A DNA stretch of 51,566 nt from NCBI GenBank assembly GCA_018645365.1, contig JABGOP010000009.1:1-51566 (forward strand), given 5' to 3'. This stretch comes from Candidatus Cloacimonadota bacterium (GTDB lineage: Bacteria; Cloacimonadota; Cloacimonadia; Cloacimonadales; TCS61). Positions 1 through 10,120 of the stretch are shown here, one piece after another; position 1 is the first letter of the stretch; each line of letters begins with the position of its first letter. The position numbers and the translations under genes were made by a program. The notes under the pieces were generated by a model. The model was given only the letters and a program-made list of their open reading frames with translations. It was not told the DNA's origin and made no database searches.

Positions 1-2772
1 TGCTGCATAAACACCTTCTTGAGATTCGCTTGAAATTTCCCAATTGGTTACCCAAGCGTAATTGGTGAAACCACCACTCTCGAAATCTTCAAAACATAAA
101 CCTACGGTTAAAGAAAAAGTTTCATTAACCGAGTAGTCGTTCTCACCAGCAAGTTCTATCAAAAATTGTCCAACATGACCAACAGGTGTATCTGCAGTTG
201 CGGAAATTGTGAAAGTAAAAATGCCTGTAGAACTTGCTCCAATTCCTGCAACTTCATCAGTTCCTTCAATTACCTGCATATATGTATCATACTGATTGTA
301 ACTCAATACAGCGGCTACATCATCAATATTTGCACCACCATTATTTTTGATGTAAACACTAATTTGAACTGTTTCATCAGGATCAACTTGCCCATTTGCA
401 TCGTTCACAATAACATTTTCGAAAACGAGTTCAGGAGCATAGGCCACTAAATTCATAGCACTTTCCCAAGTTTCTGCTCCCGCTGAAATAAGTGCATCAA
501 GTGCAATATTGTGTGCATTTGGAACATTGGTATCAACTAAGAATGTGTAAGCATTTGTACGAGTTACCATTCCATCTGGTACTATATTTCCAAAATTTTC
601 GGAAGCATCGGAAAGTCCCACATAGCCATCATTTTCAGAAAGATTCATATTCACATTGGAAGCTGTTTCTGTCCCAACATTTTTCAAAGTAACGGTAAGG
701 TAAACAGTTTCGCCAAATTCAATAATATCATCACTACCAGCATTAACAATAATTTCTTCAATTGTTACAAATGGGCCAGAAAGTGGTGCCACTTGAACTT
801 GCTCGATAACTGGTTGATATTGTGGTCTTGTAATCACGATATCGGCCATTCCACTATTGTTAATCGGCGTGATAGCAATTTCAGTAGTTCCGTCTGCATC
901 AATAAGTCCTGCTCCGTGAAGAACACCTTCAAAAGAAATAGCTACATAAGAACCAGGCTCTGCAGTAACTTCAAAATAATCCACACCAAGTGGTAAAATA
1001 TCCATATAACTAACACTATTCACATAACCTTGTGTGTTATACATCACGAGTGAAGCATCGCCCAGAACGTTGTAAGCTTGCCAATAATATTCCACCAAAC
1101 CACCACCATCTTCAGTTACGGCAAGGTTTCCAATTGTCATTAAACCAGCAAGTGACACATAATCTGTCAAAGATGCGGCATCATAAACACCCCAAGTTGT
1201 ATCGTCGATATTAATATCTCCGCTACCTACATAACTAAATGAACCAACTGACCAATAAACATCTTCATCCCAATATGATGATGGAGCTGAACCAATGTAA
1301 CCAACTGCCCCACCGTTTGCTTTTCGAAGCCAAGTTTCGCCAAAACACTCTGCGTAACCAAAGTCAGCAGCAAGACAACAGTTTCCAATTGCAACTGGAT
1401 ATTCATTGTTGTTTGTAAAAGAATTTACGCCACCTTGTGAAAGAGATGGGTCTGCCCAAGAAGTTTGACTTCCGTGTGCAGTATAATTAATAAATCCAAT
1501 ACCTTCATCAACGGTATCGTAACAACCACCGTAAGATGTGAGATAAAGATTCACATCATTGTAACCGTGTGCTGTGTTATAATAATAATCTGTTCCGTAA
1601 AGCACAGTAGGCTGTCCGTGAGTAGGATTAAAACTGCCATCTGCACCCGCAATGAGAGTTGCGTTATCGAGGTAAGAAGGATTTGCAAATTCATAACGTT
1701 CATAATATAAAATTTTATTCAATTGAGCATTCAGTTGGGTATCGTTAGTTGCTGAAAGACGGCTATAATAAATATCTGGGAACATATCGCCATCTACCGA
1801 ACCGTAATAAAGGTCTGTCGCTTTATTCGATTGTGAACCATTTGTAGATGCTGGAATTTGACCTGTATCACCAACGATAACAATAAAACTTGGTACAACA
1901 TCTTGACTATATTGTGTCTCTATCCAACTTTGAATTGCGCTTGAAGAAGTTAAATCGTAATTTTCTACAACTTCAAAACCTTTCTGTTTTTTCCAATCTA
2001 CATATTCATTAAGAAGTGCATTATTTTCAAACATATCATCTGCAATAACAAGCATTTTCAAAGGATAAGTCGTTAAATCTGGATGATCTTCATAATCGCG
2101 ATTATTAACTACACTTCTGTAAACTGCTTCAAAATAAGGTGAATATGTTGAAATTCGTTTTGCTTCTGTTAAGTCAGCATCGCTACCGCTAAATGTAACT
2201 GCCACTTCGATGTTGTTATAAACTTCGATTGTACCATTTGAAGCATCGTAAGTTACTGGGTTCACGGTTAAACGAGCAAGGCGAACACCACGCATCACAC
2301 CCAAAATTTCCACACTTACCATCTCAGGACGATATGACTGCATATATGTTTCTTCGTTATACGCAAATTCTACATCATCCACATTTTGACTTTTGGAAAG
2401 TGAAGGCTGAGCCGGCATTACAAAATTCGTAATACCAAAATCACTCAACTTATATTCCGTAACTTCATAATTTGAAACCTGAACATAAACTTCAGCACCG
2501 AATGGAATTTCAATCAATTCGTTTGCTTGCGGAAGTTTCGGAGCACCAATCTCTTTCGTGAAATAAGTTCCCTGAATTGTCAACTCATTAAAAACACCTT
2601 TTGAGGTCTCAACTTCAAAAGAGTTAATTTTTTCAAAGTTAAATTCCATTGCTAATTTCTGATAACTATTCTCAGAAATCTCCACAGCACTTCCATTTTC
2701 CGAAAGTGTAATTTCGTAACCTTGTACCAAAGTTACGGCCAAAACAAAAATAATAAATAAGATTTTTTTCAT
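1..2772 (-). CDS. Gingipain-type C25 cysteine peptidase, secreted, with C-terminal Ig-like/CARDB-like repeats (3' end runs off the window)
   Basis: Open minus-strand frame from ATG at 2772 (SD AAGGAGG) to base 1, absent from the ORF track because it is truncated. Signal peptide MKKILFIIFVLAVTLVQG; catalytic-region motifs INYTAHGSQTSW and YPVAIGNCC typical of C25; repeats such as IEFGETVYLTVTLKNVGTETASNV. Confidence 0.9.
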   Translation of the reverse strand, partial: MKKILFIIFVLAVTLVQGYEITLSENGSAVEISENSYQKLAMEFNFEKINSFEVETSKGVFNELTIQGTYFTKEIGAPKLPQANELIEIPFGAEVYVQVSNYEVTEYKLSDFGITNFVMPAQPSLSKSQNVDDVEFAYNEETYMQSYRPEMVSVEILGVMRGVRLARLTVNPVTYDASNGTIEVYNNIEVAVTFSGSDADLTEAKRISTYSPYFEAVYRSVVNNRDYEDHPDLTTYPLKMLVIADDMFENNALLNEYVDWKKQKGFEVVENYDLTSSSAIQSWIETQYSQDVVPSFIVIVGDTGQIPASTNGSQSNKATDLYYGSVDGDMFPDIYYSRLSATNDTQLNAQLNKILYYERYEFANPSYLDNATLIAGADGSFNPTHGQPTVLYGTDYYYNTAHGYNDVNLYLTSYGGCYDTVDEGIGFINYTAHGSQTSWADPSLSQGGVNSFTNNNEYPVAIGNCCLAADFGYAECFGETWLRKANGGAVGYIGSAPSSYWDEDVYWSVGSFSYVGSGDINIDDTTWGVYDAASLTDYVSLAGLMTIGNLAVTEDGGGLVEYYWQAYNVLGDASLVMYNTQGYVNSVSYMDILPLGVDYFEVTAEPGSYVAISFEGVLHGAGLIDADGTTEIAITPINNSGMADIVITRPQYQPVIEQVQVAPLSGPFVTIEEIIVNAGSDDIIEFGETVYLTVTLKNVGTETASNVNMNLSENDGYVGLSDASENFGNIVPDGMVTRTNAYTFLVDTNVPNAHNIALDALISAGAETWESAMNLVAYAPELVFENVIVNDANGQVDPDETVQISVYIKNNGGANIDDVAAVLSYNQYDTYMQVIEGTDEVAGIGASSTGIFTFTISATADTPVGHVGQFLIELAGENDYSVNETFSLTVGLCFEDFESGGFTNYAWVTNWEISSESQEGVYAA

Positions 2773-2943
2773 CTTATCCTCCTTTTTCTATAAAATTTAT
2801 TTTCATTAAATCTGTTTTACATTAAATGCAATTCGCGTTCCATTCAAGCATTTATTTTATTTTATTTTACATTTATCTCTTTTGAAAATTATAATCTATT
2901 TTAAAATTGACAAAAAAGCCAACAAAAAAATATAAACTAACAT

Positions 2944-2985
2944 TCGGAGGTTATTATGGATAAATCGGAGGTTATTATGGATAAA
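2944..2985 (+). repeat. Exact tandem duplication (2 x 21 nt) of SD plus start codon: tcggaggttattatggataaa
   Basis: Two identical adjacent 21-nt copies read directly; each carries GGAGG and ATG GAT AAA. Confidence 0.95.
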
Positions 2986-3279
2986 AAAGAATTTTTTGAG
3001 AGCATTAGAAAAGAGGCAAATGAGGTTTTATCAAGGGTATTCGACAAAGTTGAAGAAGTGAGCAAGGTATCTGTATTGAAGCTGAAAATAGGCAATCTTA
3101 AGTCACGAATTAAAACCCAAAAAATGGAAATTGGTGAATTTATTTTTACGCATAAAGGCGACTTTGAAAATTTTGAGGAATTACAAAAATATCTCCTAAA
3201 AATTGAAGATTTGGATAAAGTTATCGAAGAAAAGGAAAAACTTCTCGCAGATTTAAAAGAAAATGAAGAAACTGAATAA
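2956..3279 (+). CDS. Small coiled-coil/charged hypothetical protein
   Basis: ORF with SD GGAGG; K/E-rich helical sequence; possible second start at 2977. Confidence 0.7.
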   Translation: MDKSEVIMDKKEFFESIRKEANEVLSRVFDKVEEVSKVSVLKLKIGNLKSRIKTQKMEIGEFIFTHKGDFENFEELQKYLLKIEDLDKVIEEKEKLLADLKENEETE

Positions 3280-3300
3280 CGAATTTTTCCCTTTCGACAG

Positions 3301-3741
3301 ATGAACTGTCAACAAAGTTTACACTTGATGGAAAATTTCAGATTAATGGGAATGGATTACGGTGAAGTCCGCATTGGCATTGCGATTAGCGATCCTTTAC
3401 AGATTTTTTCTAAACCCTATAAAGTACTGCAAAACAACGAAAATGATGTTTTTGGAGAAATTTCTGAAATCATCGAAAAAGAAAATGTAGAGAAAATCAT
3501 TTTGGGTTTACCTGTAAATTTTGATGGAAATGATACTCAAAAAACAAAAGAAGTACGCGAATTTGCCAAAATTTTACAAACTAAAATTAAAGTCCCCCTC
3601 GAATTTTCTGACGAACGATACACTTCGGCAGACGCAAATGACCTACTCAAAAAAATGGGCTATTCCCCGCAAGAAGGCAGAAAACACATCGACAAAATCG
3701 CCGCTGCATTAATTCTAAAAAATTATTTGGAAACTAGATGA
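3301..3741 (+). CDS. ruvX: Putative pre-16S rRNA nuclease / Holliday junction resolvase-like RuvX (YqgF); true start may be 3328
   Basis: MGMDYGEVRIGIAISDPL, ILGLPVNFDG and FSDERYTSADAND motifs of the YqgF family. Confidence 0.9.
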   Translation: MNCQQSLHLMENFRLMGMDYGEVRIGIAISDPLQIFSKPYKVLQNNENDVFGEISEIIEKENVEKIILGLPVNFDGNDTQKTKEVREFAKILQTKIKVPLEFSDERYTSADANDLLKKMGYSPQEGRKHIDKIAAALILKNYLETR

Positions 3742-4724
3742 AAAGATTAATCGCTCATATTTCGCTAATTTTATTCTTTACCGTTCTCATTTTTCTGTTT
3801 GGAATAATATTTTCTACCACGCAACTTGATGAAAAAATAATCACCATCGAAAAAGGTGATAATGCCATGCAAATTGCCACAACTCTCCAGAATGAAAAAA
3901 TCATCAAAAATAAGCATTTTTTTTACTATTATGTCCTAATTTTCGGAAATGATAAAAAGTTAGATTTTGGCAGCTATCTTTTTGACGGTAAATTTTCCAT
4001 GTTCGATGTAGCTAAAAAAATTGAAGATGGGAAAGTGAAATTACGAAAAATCACCATTCCAGAAGGTTTGACACTAAAAAAGACTTGTCGCCTCCTTTCC
4101 AAAAATGATTTCGGGACATACTACGACTTCATAACAATCTGTAACGATAGTGTTTTCATCCAGAAAATCACTAATTTTTCACATAAAAACATAGAAGGGT
4201 TCCTTTTTCCCGAAACATATCATTTTCCCGAAAATGTGAGTGAAAAATTCATCATATCACACCTCGTTAAGTCATTTTTAAGGCAAACAAAAAACAAAAA
4301 ATCAAATGAGAATCTCAATTTTTACGACACACTAATTTTGGCTTCAATCGTCGAAAAAGAAGCGCGTTTAGAATCAGAAAAACCCCTAATTGCCAGCGTT
4401 TACCTGAATCGCTTGGAAGATAATCATAAACTTCAAGCCGATCCAACAGTTGCTTATATTTTGGAAAATTTGGGGAAAACGCGAAAGAAAATCTATTATA
4501 AAGATTTAGAAATTAAATCACCATTCAACACTTATTTGAATAATGGCTTGCCGCCAACACCCATTTGTAGCCCATCTTTAAGCTCCATTAATGCCGTCAT
4601 AAATCCGCAAATATCCGATTATTATTTCTTTTTTGCAGATGGAACCGGTGGGCATAATTTTTCCAAAACATATACTGAACACTCCAGAAAATTACAACTA
4701 ATAAGGTCGCAAAATGGAAAATAA
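3738..4724 (+). CDS. mltG: Endolytic murein transglycosylase MltG (YceG-like)
   Basis: N-terminal TM; LILASIVEKEARLESEKPLIASVYLNRLEDNHKLQADPTVAY; SPFNTYLNNGLPPTPICSPS; overlaps ruvX stop. Confidence 0.93.
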   Translation: MKRLIAHISLILFFTVLIFLFGIIFSTTQLDEKIITIEKGDNAMQIATTLQNEKIIKNKHFFYYYVLIFGNDKKLDFGSYLFDGKFSMFDVAKKIEDGKVKLRKITIPEGLTLKKTCRLLSKNDFGTYYDFITICNDSVFIQKITNFSHKNIEGFLFPETYHFPENVSEKFIISHLVKSFLRQTKNKKSNENLNFYDTLILASIVEKEARLESEKPLIASVYLNRLEDNHKLQADPTVAYILENLGKTRKKIYYKDLEIKSPFNTYLNNGLPPTPICSPSLSSINAVINPQISDYYFFFADGTGGHNFSKTYTEHSRKLQLIRSQNGK

Positions 4725-5901
4725 CATTTTATTGTCTCTCGCCATCACCATTATTTTATCCAAAATTTTGGGTGCAATTTCCCGCAAATTTAAACAGCCT
4801 CCCGTTATCGGAATGTTATTTTTGGGAATTATCTTAGGGCCAACCCTTTTCAATCTAATTAATCCGAACGAAATAATTAGTTGGATTGCAGAAATTGGTG
4901 TACTATTTTTACTTTTTGAAGCTGGTTTGGAAACAAATTTAAAAAAAATAAAAGAAGATTCAAGACAAGCAATTTTACCAGCACTTGGTGGAATTTTACT
5001 ACCATTTATTTTGGGATTTTCACTCGGTTTCTGGATGTTAAATAGCATCATCAACGCTTTGATAATCGGTGTTATTTTCACCGCAACGAGCGTTAGCGTT
5101 AGCGTTATGAGTCTCATTGATATGGATAAATTACGCAGTTTGGAGGGACGCTGTATCGTTAATTCCGCCATCATTGATGACGTAATTGGCATTCTTTTGC
5201 TTACCTTTATTTTTGGGATTTTTGGTAGCACTGACGGTTCTTCAACTTTGGTTTTTTCTTTGTTAAAAATCGGTATATTTTTTGTAGGCTCAATTATTTT
5301 CGGACTATTTATCGTTCGCCCATTTTTCATGAGTTTACGTAAATTTCTATTGGAAAATGCCGTTATCTCGCTCGCTATCGCCACCATTTTAATTTACGCT
5401 TGGTTTGCTGAAATGACTGGTCTTGCAGCCATCACGGGTGCATACATCGCCGGATTATTCATCGGGCAAACTCGCTACAAACACAAAATCCAAACAGGCA
5501 TCACCAACATTGGAAAATCATTTTTTGTCGATATTTTTTTCGTAAATATCGGTCTTCATTTCAATTTAGCCGAAACAAGTGCAAATCCGCTATTTTTGGT
5601 TGCATTTGTGCTTTTTGCTATCGTTGGAAAAATCGTTGGAAGTGGCTTGGGAGCACGGCTCACGAATTTTGACACAACCCGCTCTTTCCGAATTGGAGTA
5701 GGAATGGTGCCACGCGGTGAAGTTGCATTAATTATCGCCAATATGGCTTTCACGAAAGAATTAATTCAAAAAGATGTGCTTTCTGCCACTATTTTGATGG
5801 TGGTGGGAACAGCGGTAATTACGCCAATTTTACTGAATATTGGCTTCCAAAAAATGGGACAAAGTAATTTCAAAACATTTGAAAATACTCATAAAAATTA
5901 A
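4714..5901 (+). CDS. Cation/proton antiporter, CPA2/KefB-like membrane domain
   Basis: Multi-TM; KFKQPPVIGMLFLGIILGPTLF, GLAAITGAYIAGLFIG, GVGMVPRGEVALIIA motifs. Confidence 0.88.
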   Translation: MENNILLSLAITIILSKILGAISRKFKQPPVIGMLFLGIILGPTLFNLINPNEIISWIAEIGVLFLLFEAGLETNLKKIKEDSRQAILPALGGILLPFILGFSLGFWMLNSIINALIIGVIFTATSVSVSVMSLIDMDKLRSLEGRCIVNSAIIDDVIGILLLTFIFGIFGSTDGSSTLVFSLLKIGIFFVGSIIFGLFIVRPFFMSLRKFLLENAVISLAIATILIYAWFAEMTGLAAITGAYIAGLFIGQTRYKHKIQTGITNIGKSFFVDIFFVNIGLHFNLAETSANPLFLVAFVLFAIVGKIVGSGLGARLTNFDTTRSFRIGVGMVPRGEVALIIANMAFTKELIQKDVLSATILMVVGTAVITPILLNIGFQKMGQSNFKTFENTHKN

Positions 5902-5911
5902 AGGAGCATTT

Positions 5912-6736
5912 ATGTGGAATAATATTATTGATAAAAACCTAATCATCGTAAACCCTGATGTAAACAGCAAACAAGAGCTTTTTGATGGAATGGTTGACTT
6001 AGTTTATAAACACGATTATGTGTGCAATAAAAAACAGTTTTTGAAGGCATTATACGAACGAGAAGAGATGGCAAATACCGAGTTAATCCCAGGAATTGCA
6101 CTTCCACACGCACGTACAAATGCGGTTGCAAAATTGTTCGTTAGTATAATTATTTTGAAAAATGGCATCAATTTTGAAAATGAAGAGATGGGTAATGCAA
6201 AAATCATCTTTTTCTTCGGTTGCAATGAATCTCAAAACAAAGAATATTTACAGCTTTTAGCAAAATCAAATAGACTTTTACGCAATAAAGGTTTCGCTGA
6301 AAAATTATTAAATTGTGTGAATTCAGATGAAGTTATGGAGCTTCTTAATGAATTCGACGATGAAATTGACACTGAAAATGATGGACAGCGAAGATTGATG
6401 ATTTTGTCGATCAACGATCCAAATTTAACCATCGACGTAATGAATGCGATGGTGGAAGTCGGCATTACCAATGCGTCTATCGTGGAAGCTACTTCAATGG
6501 CACGAAAATTAGCATACGAAATTCCCATCTTTGCCGGATTGAGCTATATGTCTGCTGGAAAATCGAAAGAATCAAGTTTGATTTTTGCTCACATTGAAAA
6601 TCATAAAATCGTGCCAAAATTAGTAAAAACATTGCAACAAAATGGCATTGATTTACATAAAAAAGGGGTCGGGTTTTTGCAAACTATTAAGGTGGAAAAT
6701 GTCATCGGTGAGTTTGAAGAACAAATTGAATTGTAA
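5912..6736 (+). CDS. PTS EIIA (fructose/Ntr-type) domain fused to a PII-like C-terminal domain
   Basis: SD AAGGAG at 5901; ELIPGIALPHARTN with phospho-His; C-terminal RRLMILSINDPNLTIDVMNAMVEVGITNASIVEATSM...IPIFAGL resembles PII-like/CutA-type ferredoxin-fold domains. Confidence 0.82.
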   Translation: MWNNIIDKNLIIVNPDVNSKQELFDGMVDLVYKHDYVCNKKQFLKALYEREEMANTELIPGIALPHARTNAVAKLFVSIIILKNGINFENEEMGNAKIIFFFGCNESQNKEYLQLLAKSNRLLRNKGFAEKLLNCVNSDEVMELLNEFDDEIDTENDGQRRLMILSINDPNLTIDVMNAMVEVGITNASIVEATSMARKLAYEIPIFAGLSYMSAGKSKESSLIFAHIENHKIVPKLVKTLQQNGIDLHKKGVGFLQTIKVENVIGEFEEQIEL

Positions 6737-6802
6737 TAAATTCTTGACAAAAAGAGTTGCTAAAAATTCGCTTTGTTTCATAAATCAATTAAGGAGAATG
6801 TT

Positions 6803-7387
6803 ATGAAAAAATTAGTTTTGGGAACACTTGTAGGAATTTTACTGTTTTCTGTTTTCGGCTGTGCTGGAAATAAAAAAGTAAAAAAAGGTTTGCCTGATTC
6901 AGATTTCAAAAATTGGCCAGAATGGTATATGGGAATTTTACCGGTAGAAGATGGAAAAATCTTTGCGAAAGCTACCGAAACTTCTCTCAAAGCAGAGCTT
7001 GCAGAAAGTAAAGCAACAGCAGAAGCTCGAAAAAAGATAGCTCAAACAATTGAAACTAAAGTGCAAAATTTAGAGAAGAAATTTGATGAAGAAATTGGTC
7101 TCGGTGAAGATGCCGAATTGAACTCATTTTTCAACAGCACAACAAAAGTGATTACATCACAAGTTTTAAATGGTTCTCGACTTTATAAAAATGGTTATGC
7201 ACGAGAAGGGCAGCTCTTTCGTTCTTTTGTGATAATGCTGATGGACGATTCTTTCGCAGAACAATTCGTCAATAAAGTTAAAAATAACCAGCAAATTTAT
7301 CAACGATTTCGTGCTTCAGAAGCCTTCAACGATATGGAAGCTGACATTGAGAAGTTCGAAAATTTCAAAGAAGAACAAGGTTACTAA
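6803..7387 (+). CDS. LPP20-like lipoprotein
   Basis: Lipobox LLFSVFGCAG; AKATETSLKAELAESKATAEARKKIAQ typical of LPP20-family lipoproteins; SD AAGGAG. Confidence 0.75.
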   Translation: MKKLVLGTLVGILLFSVFGCAGNKKVKKGLPDSDFKNWPEWYMGILPVEDGKIFAKATETSLKAELAESKATAEARKKIAQTIETKVQNLEKKFDEEIGLGEDAELNSFFNSTTKVITSQVLNGSRLYKNGYAREGQLFRSFVIMLMDDSFAEQFVNKVKNNQQIYQRFRASEAFNDMEADIEKFENFKEEQGY

Positions 7388-7400
7388 ATTTTCTACATGG

Positions 7401-7430
7401 AAAAACAGCAGATTTAAATCTGCTGTTTTT
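7401..7430. terminator. Bidirectional intrinsic terminator between convergent genes
   Basis: Perfect 30-nt palindrome AAAAACAGCAGATTTAAATCTGCTGTTTTT between convergent stops at 7387 and 7431. Confidence 0.85.
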
Positions 7431-7694
7431 TTATATTTCTAACTTTTCCCGTTCCATTATTTTGTAAAAATCAGTTGCATTATTTTTGGAAACATTCCCT
7501 TTTGGAATTTGAATAATCTTGATTTTATTTTTGTAGCCATAAAGCTGAAATTTAATCACATCATTTTCGCAAATATTGGCACTTGCTTTTGCTATTTTTT
7601 CATTGATTCGCACCAAGTTTTTATCACACGCTTTCTTGGCAATAGTCCGTGTTTTCACTAAACATAACTTATTCAATAGCTGATCTACTCTCAT
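7431..7694 (-). CDS. S4-domain RNA-binding protein (Hsp15-like)
   Basis: MRVDQLLNKLCLVKTRTIAKKACDKNLVRINEK S4-domain pattern. Confidence 0.85.
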   Translation of the reverse strand: MRVDQLLNKLCLVKTRTIAKKACDKNLVRINEKIAKASANICENDVIKFQLYGYKNKIKIIQIPKGNVSKNNATDFYKIMEREKLEI

Positions 7695-8755
7695 TTTTTC
7701 AATCCTTTTTGAAAATATTTACACTGTTTAATTCCAGTAAAACTATAAAGCGAAATTCCACCAAAATTATGATTTTGAATTTTTTGAATTTTTTCGTTGA
7801 TTTGAGAAACTGGATAACTGCAATCGTCGCTCCACGCCCGTAAACCAAACACGATTTTTTTGCTTTGAAAAACATTTTCATATCGGCTTAAATGTGTCTC
7901 GATTACATCGTTTGAAGTAGAATAATCCATCAAATAGACATTATCAATTATCCCTTTTTCGAGCCAATTTATCCAATTTTGGGAATATAACAATTTAGCT
8001 GTCTCGATATTTGCAAAAACAGCAGCGGAAAGCTTGACGAAAGGTGCTTCAATTTTAATTTTTTGATAAATATTTTCAATAAAATTTGTAATTTGTTCCT
8101 CTTTCCAATTTTGCCAATTTTCGACATCGTTATTTTCGGAGAAATATCTTTTCAAAGCTAAATTACTGTAGCCAAATTCAATGTCTGGATAACGAATATA
8201 ATCGAGATGAATGCCGTCTATATCATAATTTACAGCAATATCCATAATTAAGTTCTCGGCATATTTTTGTGCCTCCAAAATACCTGGATCCAAAAATGCA
8301 CCAGAATGCGAAAGGTAATTCATTTTCTGACCAGTTGAATCTGCCGTAATCCATTCTGGTTTCGTAAAATACAAATTTTGGGAGGTTAATTTTTCCAATT
8401 TATGCCCGGTAATTACAAAAACTGGAACCCACGCGTGAACTTCGATATTTTGCTTTCGCGCAACTTCGATGAGATATGCAAATGGGTCTAAAATCGAATC
8501 GGAAAGTGCGTGATATCGCATCTCTTTGTTATTGTAAAAACCGTTAGCTCTGTTTGGAATGTAGGCGGCATCGCCACGATAACGAATCTGTACCAAAACT
8601 TGATTGAAATTATTTTCCGCGATTTCTTGCATTGCATCATCAATTTTCTGATAAGTCGTCAATTCCCAAATTGGTAACCAAATTGCACGAATCTCGGCAT
8701 TCAATGACGAAAAAACAAAAATGAAAAATACTAAAATTTTACAAACTATTTTCAT
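7691..8755 (-). CDS. Glycosyl-hydrolase-like 10 (GHL10/DUF187-type) family protein, secreted
   Basis: Signal peptide; EIRAIWLPIWELTTYQKIDDAMQEIAENNFNQVLVQIRYRGDAAY; DIDGIHLDYIRYPD motif. Confidence 0.85.
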   Translation of the reverse strand: MKIVCKILVFFIFVFSSLNAEIRAIWLPIWELTTYQKIDDAMQEIAENNFNQVLVQIRYRGDAAYIPNRANGFYNNKEMRYHALSDSILDPFAYLIEVARKQNIEVHAWVPVFVITGHKLEKLTSQNLYFTKPEWITADSTGQKMNYLSHSGAFLDPGILEAQKYAENLIMDIAVNYDIDGIHLDYIRYPDIEFGYSNLALKRYFSENNDVENWQNWKEEQITNFIENIYQKIKIEAPFVKLSAAVFANIETAKLLYSQNWINWLEKGIIDNVYLMDYSTSNDVIETHLSRYENVFQSKKIVFGLRAWSDDCSYPVSQINEKIQKIQNHNFGGISLYSFTGIKQCKYFQKGLKK

Positions 8756-9953
8756 TTTGTGTCACCTTTTTCACGATTGTTTCGCACTTTCCGTCCGACA
8801 AAATCACTTCTAATTTTTCATTCTCACTAATTTGTGCAACCGAATTTATCATTTTTTTCTCTTGCCGCAATAAACTGTAACCACGTTTTAATGCAGCATG
8901 AGGTGATAACTCGCGTAATTCATTCGAGAGAATTTCAACCTGTTTTTTTAAAAATTCGATTCGTTTTTGCGATACATTTGCCAATCTCACCGTTGCCATT
9001 TGCAACCGCTGTTGGAAATTTAACAAAACATTTTTAGGGTGAAATGCAATCAAACAATTCTCCAATTCTTGAATCTCGATTTTTTTGGAAAAGAAAAAAT
9101 GTTTTATTGCAGAATTCATGACATTCATTTGCGTATCAATATTTTGCAAAATCTCGTTTTTATCAGGCACTGCCAATTCCGCTGCCGCAGATGGAGTTGG
9201 TGCACGTAAATCCGCTACAAAATCTGAAATCGTAAAATCAATTTCGTGACCAACAGCCGAAATAATTGGAATTTTTGATGCAAAAATAGAGCGCGCTAAA
9301 TCTTCATCATTGAAACAAAATAAATCTTCTTGTGAACCACCACCACGACCGATTATCAAAGTATCTACTGGAAATTTTTGATTGAAATATTCTATTCCTG
9401 CAACAATTTTTTGTGCTGCTTTTTCACCTTGAACAACAGTAGAATAAAGAAAAATTTTAGCTGGAAATCGACGCGAGATTACATTTTTTATATCTTGAAT
9501 GGCAGCACCCGTTGCAGAAGTTATCACGCCAATTTTTTCGGGAAATTTTGGAATTTGTTTTTTGTAAATTTCGTCAAAAAGCCCCTCGCTCACTAATTTT
9601 TTCTTCAATTCTTCAAAACGAAACTGTAATTCACCAATGCCAGCTGGCAACATTTTACTCACATTAAGTTGATAATTTCCACCTTTTTCGTAAACTGTTA
9701 TTTTGGCAGTACACACTACTTTATCACCCTCTTTGGGAGAAAAATTCAGCAATTTATTGGCAAATTTAAAAAACACACAACGAATCGAACTGTTCTCATC
9801 TTTCAAAGAAAAATAGATGTGTCCCGAGCGATGGTGCGTAAAATTAGCAATTTCACCTTCCACCAATAAATTGGGAATATTGCCTTCAATCACATTCTTC
9901 AAATGGCGATTAACTTCCGTTACACTAAAAATATTTTCTGCTTCATTATTCAT
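8739..9953 (-). CDS. xseA: Exodeoxyribonuclease VII large subunit
   Basis: OB-fold VEGEIANFTHHRSGHIYFSLKDENSSIRCVFF; GVITSATGAAIQDI; IIGRGGGSQEDLFCFNDEDLARSI; SAVGHEIDFTISDFVADLRAPTPSAAAE. Confidence 0.97.
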   Translation of the reverse strand: MNNEAENIFSVTEVNRHLKNVIEGNIPNLLVEGEIANFTHHRSGHIYFSLKDENSSIRCVFFKFANKLLNFSPKEGDKVVCTAKITVYEKGGNYQLNVSKMLPAGIGELQFRFEELKKKLVSEGLFDEIYKKQIPKFPEKIGVITSATGAAIQDIKNVISRRFPAKIFLYSTVVQGEKAAQKIVAGIEYFNQKFPVDTLIIGRGGGSQEDLFCFNDEDLARSIFASKIPIISAVGHEIDFTISDFVADLRAPTPSAAAELAVPDKNEILQNIDTQMNVMNSAIKHFFFSKKIEIQELENCLIAFHPKNVLLNFQQRLQMATVRLANVSQKRIEFLKKQVEILSNELRELSPHAALKRGYSLLRQEKKMINSVAQISENEKLEVILSDGKCETIVKKVTQNENSL

Positions 9954-10092
9954 AAATTTATGAAAAATAATTGCTCCTATTTTGTCAATGCAATAAAAAG
10001 CTTGCCAATAAAATAAATATTATAGAAGAAGTAAAAAAACATCCAACAAAACAAATAAACAGATACGCTGAAACAATATCAGGGTACCCTTG

Positions 10093-10120
10093 TTTTACTT
10101 TAGGATACCTTAAAGTAAAA
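10093..10120. repeat. Inverted repeat/hairpin in AT-rich intergenic region
   Basis: TTTTACTTTA GGATACCT TAAAGTAAAA, 10-nt perfect arms. Confidence 0.7.

Noticed and set aside
166-2432. Several plus-strand ORFs (94, 66, 67, 60, 81, 67 aa)
   Set aside because: They are antisense shadows of the continuous minus-strand C25 protease frame; no domain pattern.
4698-5387. 229-aa minus-strand ORF opposite the antiporter
   Set aside because: Antisense shadow of a strong membrane-protein CDS.
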